DNA from: Acidobacteriota bacterium
Lineage (GTDB): Bacteria > Acidobacteriota > Vicinamibacteria > Vicinamibacterales > UBA823
DNA: 64,000 bases
NCBI GenBank assembly: GCA_002730525.1
Contig: PCAK01000044.1
Coordinates: forward strand, 62,001 to 126,000
Reading direction: 5' to 3'
Both the position numbers and the translations under genes were made by a program. Each line of letters begins with the position of its first letter. The stretch's first letter is position 1. This document shows, piece by piece, positions 27,101 to 34,247 of this stretch. The notes below the pieces were generated by a model that saw nothing but the letters and a program-made list of their open reading frames with translations, made no database searches and was not told the origin of the DNA.

Positions 27101-28279
27101 TCACTCGGCGTTCGACGGGGCGTGGGCCTGCGGGCGGGAGTCGAGCAGGTGGAATTCCTGTCTGAGCGTTTCCAACGTGCCGAGCTTTATACCCTCCCTA
27201 ATCCTCCGCATCGTGTCAAGGTAAAAGTGGAGGTTATGCAACGTGTTAAGGGTCGCCGACGACATCTCATCGGACACATAGAGGTGGCGCAAGTACGCCC
27301 TCGAGTAGCCTCGACAGGTGTAGCACGCGCACCGCTCATCGAGTGGCTTCGGGTCGTCGGCGAACCGCGCCTGCTTGATGTTCAGACGCCCCTGGGAGGT
27401 AAAGAGCTGACCGTTCCTGGCGTTCCGCGTCGGCAGGACGCAGTCGAAGAGATCGACGCCGCGGGAGACAGCCTCGACCAGATCGGCCGGGGTTCCGGCC
27501 CCCATCAGGTATCTGGGGCACGCCGGCGGCAACCGTGGCGCCGTATCGGCCACGACGTCGTACATGACCGGCACCGGTTCGCCGACGCTCAGCCCACCGA
27601 TGGCATACGCCTCGAAGCCCAACGCGACCGTTCCGTTGACGCTCTCCGCCCGCAGCTCGCGATGCACGCCCCCCTGCACGATGCCGAACTGCGCCTGCCC
27701 GGGGTTCACGCCCGCGCCTGCCGCCCGGCGTCTCTCGAAGCGTCGCCGGGCGCGCTCGCTCCACCGGAGCGTCCGCTCCATCGCCTGGCGCGCGGCTGAC
27801 TCGTCGGCGGGAAACGCCACGCACTCGTCGAAGGCCATCGCGACATCCGACCCGAGCGCCCACTGCAGGTCGGTCGCCCGCTCGGGCGTGAGCAGGTGCT
27901 CTTCACCATCGAGATGAGATCGGAAGCGTACGCCCTCCTCATCGACTGTTCGCCGCGAGGCCAGGCTGAAGACCTGGTACCCCCCGCTGTCGGTCAAGAT
28001 CGGTCGATCCCAGCCGATGAACCGGTGCAGCCCACCGAGACGCTCGATCAGATCGGCGCCGGGACGCAGGTGCAGATGATAGGTGTTCGCCAGGATGATC
28101 TCGGCGCCCAGATCGACCACATCCCGGTGGGTCATCGCCTTGACGGCACCTCGAGTGCCGACCGGCATGAACGCCGGCGTCTCCACCACGCCGTGGGCGG
28201 TCGACATCACACCCCGCCGCGCCGCACCGTCGCGGTCGGTGACGTGAAAATCGAACGCGGGCGGGCTCGAAGGCGTCAT
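27101..28279 (-). CDS. tgt: tRNA-guanine transglycosylase
   Basis: Exchanges guanine-34 for the queuosine precursor preQ1 in GUN-anticodon tRNAs. 392 residues from ATG 28279. Active-site block LTDSGGYQVFSL, the FDCVLPTRNARNG motif, and the C-terminal zinc site CACYTCRGYSRAYLRHL (C-x-C-x2-C...H). The open frame extends far upstream across ddl but the extension is an antisense artefact; MTPSSPPAFDFHV matches Tgt N-termini. A TAGTAT box ends 7 bases before the ATG, so this gene too may be leaderless. First gene of the yajC-secDF operon. Confidence 0.96.
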   Translation of the reverse strand: MTPSSPPAFDFHVTDRDGAARRGVMSTAHGVVETPAFMPVGTRGAVKAMTHRDVVDLGAEIILANTYHLHLRPGADLIERLGGLHRFIGWDRPILTDSGGYQVFSLASRRTVDEEGVRFRSHLDGEEHLLTPERATDLQWALGSDVAMAFDECVAFPADESAARQAMERTLRWSERARRRFERRRAAGAGVNPGQAQFGIVQGGVHRELRAESVNGTVALGFEAYAIGGLSVGEPVPVMYDVVADTAPRLPPACPRYLMGAGTPADLVEAVSRGVDLFDCVLPTRNARNGQLFTSQGRLNIKQARFADDPKPLDERCACYTCRGYSRAYLRHLYVSDEMSSATLNTLHNLHFYLDTMRRIREGIKLGTLETLRQEFHLLDSRPQAHAPSNAE

Positions 28280-28360
28280 TGAGCGTATACTATGCGAGTT
28301 CTCGGACGGGCTACCGGCTCCGTCTGCGTCCTCCAGCGACACGCGAACGGCGGGACACGA

Positions 28361-29506
28361 GTGCCACGGCTGCGGATCGGCGTACTGTATGGGGGTCGCT
28401 CTGGCGAGCACGAAGTCTCGCTGGCGTCGGCGGCCGCTGTCATCGCACATCTCGATCCCGATCTCTACGAACCGATCGCAATTCTCGTCGGCCGCGACGG
28501 ACGCTGGCGTCTCCCCGATCGCCCGCCGACCATCGTCGAAGCCGCCGACATCATCCAGCACGCCCGCCGCGAAGCTGCCGAATCCGTCAGCGCGCCGCCG
28601 ACCACACCACCGCCGCCAAGGGTGACCGAGCCGGAGGCGATGGTGCAGCGCGCGGACGGCACCGTCGCACCGGGGGTGCAGCATCTCGCGCTCGACGTCG
28701 TGTTTCCCGTGCTGCATGGCCCGTACGGGGAGGACGGCACGGTGCAGGGCCTCCTTGAGCTGGCTGACGTGCCCTACGTTGGCGCCGGAGTCCTGGCCTC
28801 GGCCGTCGGGATGGACAAGGCCGTGATGAAAGTGCTGTTCGGCGCGAACGGCCTGGCACAGGTCGACCACCGTCTCGTCCGGAGTGCGGCCTGGCAGGAC
28901 GATCCCGCGGCAATTCGCCAGATGATCGCCTCCGAGCTCGGGGCGCCTCTCTTCGTGAAGCCGGCCAACCTCGGGTCGAGCGTGGGGATCTCCAAGGTCA
29001 AGACGCCTGACGATCTGGATGCGGCGATCGCTCTGGCCGCCCAGTTCGATCGGAAGATCATCGTGGAGGCGGCGGTGCCGAACGCCCGGGAGATCGAGTG
29101 CGCCGTCCTCGGCAACGACACCATCGAGACGTCGGTACCGGGCGAGGTCGTCCCCTCGCGTGAGTTCTACGACTACGAGGCCAAGTATCTCGACCAGGGC
29201 TCGGTACTACGCATTCCGGCGCCGATAGAGCCCGACGAGGCCGCAGAGGTGCGGCGGCTCGCGGAGGCCGCGTTCCGCGCGATCGACGGTTGCGGCATGG
29301 CCAGAGTGGATTTTCTACTGAACGATGAGACGCGTGAGTTGTTCGTGAACGAACTGAACACGATTCCCGGATTCACCACGATCAGCATGTATGCGAAGTT
29401 GTGGGAGGCCAGCGGTCTCGCGTACCCGCAACTCCTCGACCGTCTCGTCGAGCTCGCGCTCGAACGCCATGCCGACAAACAGCAGCTCCATACGAGTGCG
29501 ACGTGA
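28361..29506 (+). CDS. ddl: D-alanine--D-alanine ligase
   Basis: ATP-grasp enzyme making the D-Ala-D-Ala dipeptide for peptidoglycan. 381 residues from GTG 28361 (start MPRLRIGVLYGGRSGEHEVS). The ATP-grasp domain shows FVKPANLGSSVGISKV and the metal-binding NELNTIPGFT; a Ser/Pro-rich insert near residues 80-105 makes it slightly long. The upstream in-frame ATG at 28292 directly abuts a TATACT box (28286-28291) and so is an unlikely start. Divergent from tgt. Monocistronic as far as I can see. Confidence 0.95.
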   Translation: MPRLRIGVLYGGRSGEHEVSLASAAAVIAHLDPDLYEPIAILVGRDGRWRLPDRPPTIVEAADIIQHARREAAESVSAPPTTPPPPRVTEPEAMVQRADGTVAPGVQHLALDVVFPVLHGPYGEDGTVQGLLELADVPYVGAGVLASAVGMDKAVMKVLFGANGLAQVDHRLVRSAAWQDDPAAIRQMIASELGAPLFVKPANLGSSVGISKVKTPDDLDAAIALAAQFDRKIIVEAAVPNAREIECAVLGNDTIETSVPGEVVPSREFYDYEAKYLDQGSVLRIPAPIEPDEAAEVRRLAEAAFRAIDGCGMARVDFLLNDETRELFVNELNTIPGFTTISMYAKLWEASGLAYPQLLDRLVELALERHADKQQLHTSAT

Positions 29507-29636
29507 TCCGGTCGCGTCGTCGTTCGTACTTCGTGCGGCGCGCTGCGATCTATCGGTACGCGGTCGACTGACCGAAACTTCATTCAAGCGAGTATCGAGG
29601 TCAGTCGAGTTTTTTGACATTTTGTGCACTTTGTGC

Positions 29637-29664
29637 TTGACACTCCGCTTTTCTCATCCATAAT
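29637..29664 (+). promoter_or_regulatory. Promoter of the small Lys-rich genes
   Basis: Consensus -35 TTGACA (29637-29642), 16-base spacer, -10 CATAAT (29659-29664). A second TTGACA lies 23 bases upstream (29614-29619), and TTTGTGC is repeated between them. The whole stretch is clearly AT-richer than its surroundings. Confidence 0.7.
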
Positions 29665-29762
29665 CTACATCTTGTATGACGGTGGACCGCTCAGCCCACC
29701 TATTGTGACACCTCGGCACCGGTTAATGAGCTGAGCCAGCCAGGACACTCCAAGGAGGAACA

Positions 29763-29834
29763 ATGGCGAAGAAGAAGAAGGCAGCCAAGAAGAAGAGGAA
29801 GGCCGCGAAGAAAAAGGGTGCGAAGAAGCGCTAG
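29763..29834 (+). CDS. Tiny lysine-rich protein 1 (23 residues)
   Basis: A 23-residue peptide, MAKKKKAAKKKRKAAKKK followed by GAKKR, made almost wholly of Lys, Ala and Arg. It is too short for usual gene finders but is strongly supported: a consensus ribosome site AAGGAGG (29752-29758) at good spacing, a promoter at 29637 and a terminator at 29856. A close paralogue starts 254 bases downstream. The composition resembles the tails of histone H1-like and HU-like bacterial proteins, so binding to DNA or RNA is likely; a small basic ribosomal protein is another option. I do not know its function. Confidence 0.85.
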   Translation: MAKKKKAAKKKRKAAKKKGAKKR

Positions 29835-29855
29835 TTCGCTCCGCCAACCGGTACG

Positions 29856-29889
29856 GGGGTGTCAGCAACATCGACACCCCTAATTTTTT
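29856..29889 (+). terminator. Terminator after Lys-rich gene 1
   Basis: 8-bp stem GGGGTGTC (29856-29863) with GACACCCC (29873-29880), nine-base loop, then TAATTTTTT. It lies 21 bases after the first small gene, so the second small gene is either read through or separately transcribed. Confidence 0.92.
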
Positions 29890-30016
29890 GCCTTCGACCG
29901 TCGCGGTAGACGGTCGGTCAGCGGAGCGAGGCGCCGTCATACGCTCGCCGATTTCCGGCCTTGCGTTGGGTGCCTCGCACGTCGAAATCTCCGGATGAAG
30001 GGGGGGATAAGAGCTA

Positions 30017-30082
30017 ATGGCGAAGAAAAGAAAGGCAGCCAAGAAGAAGAAGGCGGCGAAGAAGGGCGGCAAGAAGCGTTAA
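30017..30082 (+). CDS. Tiny lysine-rich protein 2 (21 residues)
   Basis: A 21-residue paralogue of the gene at 29763: MAKKRKAAKKKKAAKKGG then KKR. The shared start MAKK, the AAKKK repeats and the KKR end show recent or constrained duplication. A purine run AAGGGGGGGA at 29998-30008 lies 8 bases before the ATG and can act as ribosome site, and a very strong terminator follows 16 bases after the stop. Between the two genes (29890-30016) I see no convincing promoter pair. Probably a nucleic-acid-binding peptide, by composition only. Confidence 0.82.
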   Translation: MAKKRKAAKKKKAAKKGGKKR

Positions 30083-30097
30083 GCTTCCTTCACCCGT

Positions 30098-30134
30098 CAT
30101 GAAAAAGGGGGCGACCGTCGCCCCCTTTTTCATG
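30098..30134. terminator. Bidirectional terminator with 17-bp stem
   Basis: CATGAAAAAGGGGGCGA (30098-30114), loop CCG, and its exact complement (30118-30134). The A-run and T-run lie within the stem, so it can stop transcription both from the small Lys-rich gene (plus) and from the HEAT-cyclophilin gene (minus, stop at 30159). Confidence 0.93.
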
Positions 30135-30158
30135 TACGCTGGCGCGCCGCGCCCCGCG

Positions 30159-32276
30159 CTACTCCCGGCCGATCATCGAAATCCCGTCCCAGACCCGGGT
30201 TCGCCGGATCACGTCCCACTGGGCCAGGCCGTCGACGACCGCCATCCCATCGACAACCCGTCCGATCACCGTGTACCGCCCATCGAGGTCGGGCTGCGGC
30301 GTGAGCGCGATGAGGAACTGCCCCGCCCCGGTCTCGGGCTCGTCGTCCTGCCAGTCCATCGCGACGGTTCCGCGGAGGATCGGCCGCTCACTGACCTCGT
30401 CCCGGACCGTGAGGCCGGATCCGCCAAAGCCGTCACCGCGCGGGTCGCCGCCCCGCACCACGCCGTTCGGCACGACCTCGTGGAACGCGACGTCGTGGAA
30501 GTAGCCGTTGCCGGCCAACTCCGCGAACCGACGGGTCGACAGTGGCGCGTCGAGGACCGTCAGCTCGATCTGGATCGTTCCGGCATCGGTCTCGAGATAG
30601 ACCTGCGGGGACACCGACGGATCGGCCAGCGTCAGGCTCTCCTCGAAGGTCGGTCCCGGCATCGGTCGAATCCGGTCGGCATACGGCGCGCCCTCTTCCT
30701 CGGCGTCCAGCAGAGTGGCGGCACGCAGCCGCACCGCCCAATCCGCGTCCATCAGTGCCGCACCCAGCACCTCGGTCGCCTCGGCGCCGCCGAAGCCGAC
30801 GACCGCGTCGACGATTGCCCGTCGGACGGCGGCTCCCTGCGCGCCCTGGCTCGTTTCGTACGCCTCGACCAGAGCCGCCGCGCCTCCCGGCGGTCGAAGG
30901 ATGCCAAGCTGACGGGCACCCGCCATCCGGATCACCGGGTCGTCGTCCTCCAGCGCCTCGAGCGCGGCCTCGGTCGCACCGGGCGCCCGATGCCGGGCCA
31001 GCGACGCCAGGACGGACGGCAGGACGCGCCGGTCCGGGTCGTCGAGCATCGTCTCGAGTCGCGGCACGGCCAGGTCCGGATTCATCGACCCCAGCAGTTC
31101 CGCCAGGGTAGCCCGCACGCTCCAGTGCGGATCGGTGTCGAATCCCGACAGCACGATCAGAAACATCTGGGCATCGTCTGCGAGCCCGCGCAGCGCCGCC
31201 GCCCTGATCGTGGGTTGGGGAAATGAGATGAGGTCGAGGAAGAGGTCGGTCGACGGTTCTCCGCCGACCCGGCCCAGGGCGCGAACGACCTCGAGCAACA
31301 CCCCCCCGTCAAGATCGGGATCGCGCAGCAGCTCGATCAGCGGCGCGACCGCATTCGGGCCGGACACCCCCGCCAGTGCGCGTACCGCCGCCACAATGAC
31401 CTGAGCGTCATACCGGGCCGGGTTCAAGAGCGGCGTCAGCAACTCGGCCGTCGCGGCTTCGCCGAGCCGGCCAAGCCCCTCGGCCGCAAAGGCGACGCGG
31501 TAGCTGCCCGTCCCGCGCGTGAGTTCCGCCAGGGCCGCCGCGCCGCGCGGGTCGCCCAGCCGCTGGAGTGCCCACGCCACCGGCCACCATCGCACCCGTG
31601 GCAGGTTGTTCTCATCAAGGACCGCCGCGGCCAGCGGCGCGTAGGCCTCGAGCCGCGCGAGCGCGATGACGCCGAGCCGGAACGCTTCCACCGCCGCCGG
31701 CTGCGGGTAGGTCATGTCGTCGGACTCGACCGCGGCCGCCATCGGCGTCAACTGGGCGACCATCTCCCCAATGGCCGGCGCCGCCTCGCGCGCGCCGATT
31801 CGACCCAACGCCTCGGCCGCCCGCCCGCGCGCCAGCGGGTCCGGATCCCCCAGCTCCATGATCAATGCGTCCGCCGACTCGGATGCCGCCAGCTGTCCCA
31901 GGGCGAACGCAGCCATCTGACGCACGGCGGGGTTCGAATCCGCGAGCGACGCGCTGAGCGGCGCGACGGCGTCAGGCACTCCGACGCGTCCAAGCGCGAT
32001 CGCCGCGCGTCGACGGACGCGAGCCTCCGGATCCTGGAGCAACTCGATCAGGCCCGGCATCATCGGCCTCGGCGTCCCGGGCACGAGCGCGGGCACCGCC
32101 ACCACCGCGCCATCGGGCGGCGCAACCGCGCGCTGATGCTCGAGTTGAAGGATGACCGCCAGCTTCTGCTGAACCGCCAAGGTCGGCGGCACCGTCGGCG
32201 GTGCCGTCGCGCAGCCGGCGGCGACAACGACCGAGGCGGCGACCACGGCCGCCCAGCGACTCGCGAGGGTGATCAT
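30159..32276 (-). CDS. HEAT-repeat lipoprotein with C-terminal cyclophilin-like domain
   Basis: A 705-residue exported lipoprotein: signal peptide and lipobox AAGC with Cys22, many HEAT/PBS-type helical repeats (about residues 70-520, such as DPEARVRRRAAIALGRVG), then a cyclophilin-type peptidyl-prolyl isomerase domain (about 560-705). The domain is recognisable by YLETDAGTIQIEL, GGDPRGDGFGG and GQFLIALTPQPDLDGRYTVIG. The catalytic Arg of cyclophilins (FHR) is Glu600 here (FHEVVP), so isomerase activity is doubtful and the domain may bind only. It precedes nothing on its strand except the terminator at 30098. Its partner is unknown; the build suggests an envelope scaffold or chaperone. Confidence 0.9.
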   Translation of the reverse strand: MITLASRWAAVVAASVVVAAGCATAPPTVPPTLAVQQKLAVILQLEHQRAVAPPDGAVVAVPALVPGTPRPMMPGLIELLQDPEARVRRRAAIALGRVGVPDAVAPLSASLADSNPAVRQMAAFALGQLAASESADALIMELGDPDPLARGRAAEALGRIGAREAAPAIGEMVAQLTPMAAAVESDDMTYPQPAAVEAFRLGVIALARLEAYAPLAAAVLDENNLPRVRWWPVAWALQRLGDPRGAAALAELTRGTGSYRVAFAAEGLGRLGEAATAELLTPLLNPARYDAQVIVAAVRALAGVSGPNAVAPLIELLRDPDLDGGVLLEVVRALGRVGGEPSTDLFLDLISFPQPTIRAAALRGLADDAQMFLIVLSGFDTDPHWSVRATLAELLGSMNPDLAVPRLETMLDDPDRRVLPSVLASLARHRAPGATEAALEALEDDDPVIRMAGARQLGILRPPGGAAALVEAYETSQGAQGAAVRRAIVDAVVGFGGAEATEVLGAALMDADWAVRLRAATLLDAEEEGAPYADRIRPMPGPTFEESLTLADPSVSPQVYLETDAGTIQIELTVLDAPLSTRRFAELAGNGYFHDVAFHEVVPNGVVRGGDPRGDGFGGSGLTVRDEVSERPILRGTVAMDWQDDEPETGAGQFLIALTPQPDLDGRYTVIGRVVDGMAVVDGLAQWDVIRRTRVWDGISMIGRE

Positions 32277-32286
32277 AGGCTCCTGG

Positions 32287-33396
32287 TCACGGGGTCAGGC
32301 TCGCCGCCCGGTGGGTCGCCGCATCGACTCGATCCTCGACGACCGTCACGCCGAGGCCGGGTCCTGTGGGCACCGCGATTGTCCCGTCGGGCTGTAGCTC
32401 GACCGGGGGGTCGACGAGATCGGGCTCGAAGTAGCGCTTGCTCGCCGCCACGTCGCCGGGCAGCGTGAAGTTCGGCAGCGTCGACAGGTGAATGTTGTGC
32501 GTCCGACCGATGCCGCTCTCGAGCATCCCGCCATGCCAGACCGGTACGCCGTGTTCGGCGCAGAGATCGTGCAACGCGATCGACTGCGCATGGCCGCCGA
32601 TGCGGCCCGGCTTGACGTTGATGATCTTGCAGGCGCCGACCGCAATCGCCTCCCTGGCGGTGTGGAGCGTATGGATCGACTCGTCGAGACAGATCGGGGT
32701 GCGGAGCCGCTGCTGCAACTGGGCGTGGTCGTGCACGTCGTCGTAGTGGAGCGGTTGCTCGATCATCATCAGGTCGAACGCATCCAGTTCGGCCAGGTGC
32801 TCGGCGTCCGCAAGCGTGTACGCGGCGTTGGCATCGACCATCAGGGGCACCGCACCGAAGCGCTTTCGGATCGACGCGACGGCCTCCACGTCCCAGCCAG
32901 GCTTGATCTTCACCTTGACCCGCTGATACCCGGCCGCCAACTCCCCGGCGATCTTGTCACCGAGTTGCTCGAGCGAGTCCTGGATACCCACCGACACACC
33001 GGACGCGATCGACGTCCGTGCGCCTCCGAGTACCTGACTGAGCGGCTGGCGTACCTGCCGGGCATGGAGATCCCAGGCTGCCATCTCGAGCGCCGCCTTG
33101 GCCATGTTGTGTCCGCGTATCTGCGCGAACGCGGCGTAGACCTCCCTCGGGTGGGCGAACTCGACACCCAGCACCCGTGGGGCCAGGTAGTCGGTCAGCA
33201 TCTGCCATGCGGTGTCTGAGGTCTCGGAGCTGTAGTACGGATCGCGATCGGTGACGCACTCGCCGTAGCCCTGCGCGCCGTCGCCGTTCACCGTCACGAC
33301 GATGAACTCGCGGTCGTGAATCCGCGCGAAGCTGGTTTCGAAAAACTGGACCAGCGGCAGTCGGACGAGCCGCAACTGCACCCGATCGATTCTCAT
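32287..33396 (-). CDS. menC: o-Succinylbenzoate synthase / N-acylamino acid racemase-type enolase
   Basis: A 369-residue enolase-superfamily enzyme. The barrel shows the KxK pair (KVKIKPGW), metal ligands in MVDANAAY, MIEQPL and CLDES, and the last Lys in INVKPGRIGG, the pattern of the MenC/NAAAR group. It may dehydrate SHCHC to o-succinylbenzoate in menaquinone synthesis or racemise N-acylamino acids; sequence alone does not separate them and no other men gene is here. Start ATG 33396 (MRIDRVQLRLVRLPL) is chosen over the longer frame. It follows the dNK divergent region and ends 10 bases before the HEAT lipoprotein gene, so the two may be co-transcribed. Confidence 0.88.
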   Translation of the reverse strand: MRIDRVQLRLVRLPLVQFFETSFARIHDREFIVVTVNGDGAQGYGECVTDRDPYYSSETSDTAWQMLTDYLAPRVLGVEFAHPREVYAAFAQIRGHNMAKAALEMAAWDLHARQVRQPLSQVLGGARTSIASGVSVGIQDSLEQLGDKIAGELAAGYQRVKVKIKPGWDVEAVASIRKRFGAVPLMVDANAAYTLADAEHLAELDAFDLMMIEQPLHYDDVHDHAQLQQRLRTPICLDESIHTLHTAREAIAVGACKIINVKPGRIGGHAQSIALHDLCAEHGVPVWHGGMLESGIGRTHNIHLSTLPNFTLPGDVAASKRYFEPDLVDPPVELQPDGTIAVPTGPGLGVTVVEDRVDAATHRAASLTP

Positions 33397-33500
33397 GAGA
33401 GCGTGGCCTCGGTCGGGTCCATGGCAGGTGCTGGGCGTGGCCTTGCCTCGCGGATCCCAACGCGTCGAACGCCAGATCATACCACGCGTCCGGCGCCGTC

Positions 33501-33521
33501 CCGGGCGCGCGGCGCGCCCGG
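33501..33521. repeat. GC-rich inverted repeat between menC and the kinase gene
   Basis: CCGGGCGCG, loop CGG, CGCGCCCGG: a perfect 9-bp stem located 17 bases upstream of the extended -10 box of the deoxynucleoside kinase, where it would overlap the -35 region. No T-run, so it may be an operator or just GC-rich symmetry. Confidence 0.55.
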
Positions 33522-33537
33522 CCACCGCGAGGATCGC

Positions 33538-33546
33538 TGCTATACT
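33538..33546 (+). promoter_or_regulatory. Extended -10 promoter of the deoxynucleoside kinase
   Basis: TGCTATACT, an extended -10 one base from consensus. Predicted start near 33553, only a few bases before the TTG at 33557. Confidence 0.6.
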
Positions 33547-33556
33547 TCGCGGCGAA

Positions 33557-34198
33557 TTGGAGTTCCGTCACATCGCCATCGAAGGTCCGCTGGGCGCGGG
33601 CAAGTCGAGGCTCGCCGAACGTCTGGCGGTCCGACTCGATGCGACGGTCGTCCCCGACGAGACCGAAAACCCGTTCCTCGCCGACTTCTACGCGGCCCGG
33701 CCGGGGGCGGCGTTTCAGGCCCAGCTGTTCTCGCTGCTGGCCCGCCACCGACAGCAAGCCGCCTTGCGGCAAACCGATCTGTTCAGCCAGGCCACGATCT
33801 GCGACTACCTGTTCGACAAGGACAAGATCTACGCCTATCTCAATCTCGACGACAACGAACTGTTCATTTATCAGCGCCTGTACGACTTGCTGGCTCGCGA
33901 CGTCGCGGCGCCAGACCTGGTGATCTACCTCCAGTCGCCATCGGAGGTCATCCATCGCCGGCTGCGCGAGCGCGCGAAGCGCGACCCGAGGCGGCCGCTG
34001 CCCGACGCGCAGTACGTGCGAGAGCTCAGCGAGGCGTACAACCACTTCTTCTTTCACTACACGGCCACACCCCTGCTGGTCGTGGAGACCTCACAGTTCG
34101 ACCTGGCCTGGCAAGACGACGCGCTGGAGGACCTGCTGCGGCAGGTGCGCGACATGGGGCTCGGCACCCGCTACTACGTGCCGCGCACCGGCGCCTGA
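33557..34198 (+). CDS. Deoxynucleoside kinase (dAdo/dGuo kinase type)
   Basis: Cytoplasmic salvage kinase phosphorylating deoxynucleosides. 213 residues from TTG 33557 (MEFRHIAIEGPLGAGKS), with P-loop GPLGAGKS at 10-17, the QATICDYLFDKDKIYAYLNL region typical of dNK family members, and the LID arginines in RLRERAKRDPR. The frame is open further upstream but the protein fold begins here and the length fits the family. The extended -10 just upstream suggests an almost leaderless mRNA with a TTG start. Base specificity cannot be read. It is followed after 49 bases by accD. Confidence 0.88.
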   Translation: MEFRHIAIEGPLGAGKSRLAERLAVRLDATVVPDETENPFLADFYAARPGAAFQAQLFSLLARHRQQAALRQTDLFSQATICDYLFDKDKIYAYLNLDDNELFIYQRLYDLLARDVAAPDLVIYLQSPSEVIHRRLRERAKRDPRRPLPDAQYVRELSEAYNHFFFHYTATPLLVVETSQFDLAWQDDALEDLLRQVRDMGLGTRYYVPRTGA

Positions 34199-34247
34199 GG
34201 GCGACCACGCAAGGGAATCCTGGGGTAAGGTAAGCTCGATCTCACCG

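Noticed and set aside
28286-28294. ATG 28292 as ddl start
   Set aside because: It directly follows a TATACT box, and the 23 codons between it and GTG 28361 show no Ddl-like sequence.
27101-28870. Long extension of the Tgt frame through ddl
   Set aside because: The first roughly 200 codons are antisense to ddl and have Arg/His-rich composition without a family match. Tgt begins at 28279.
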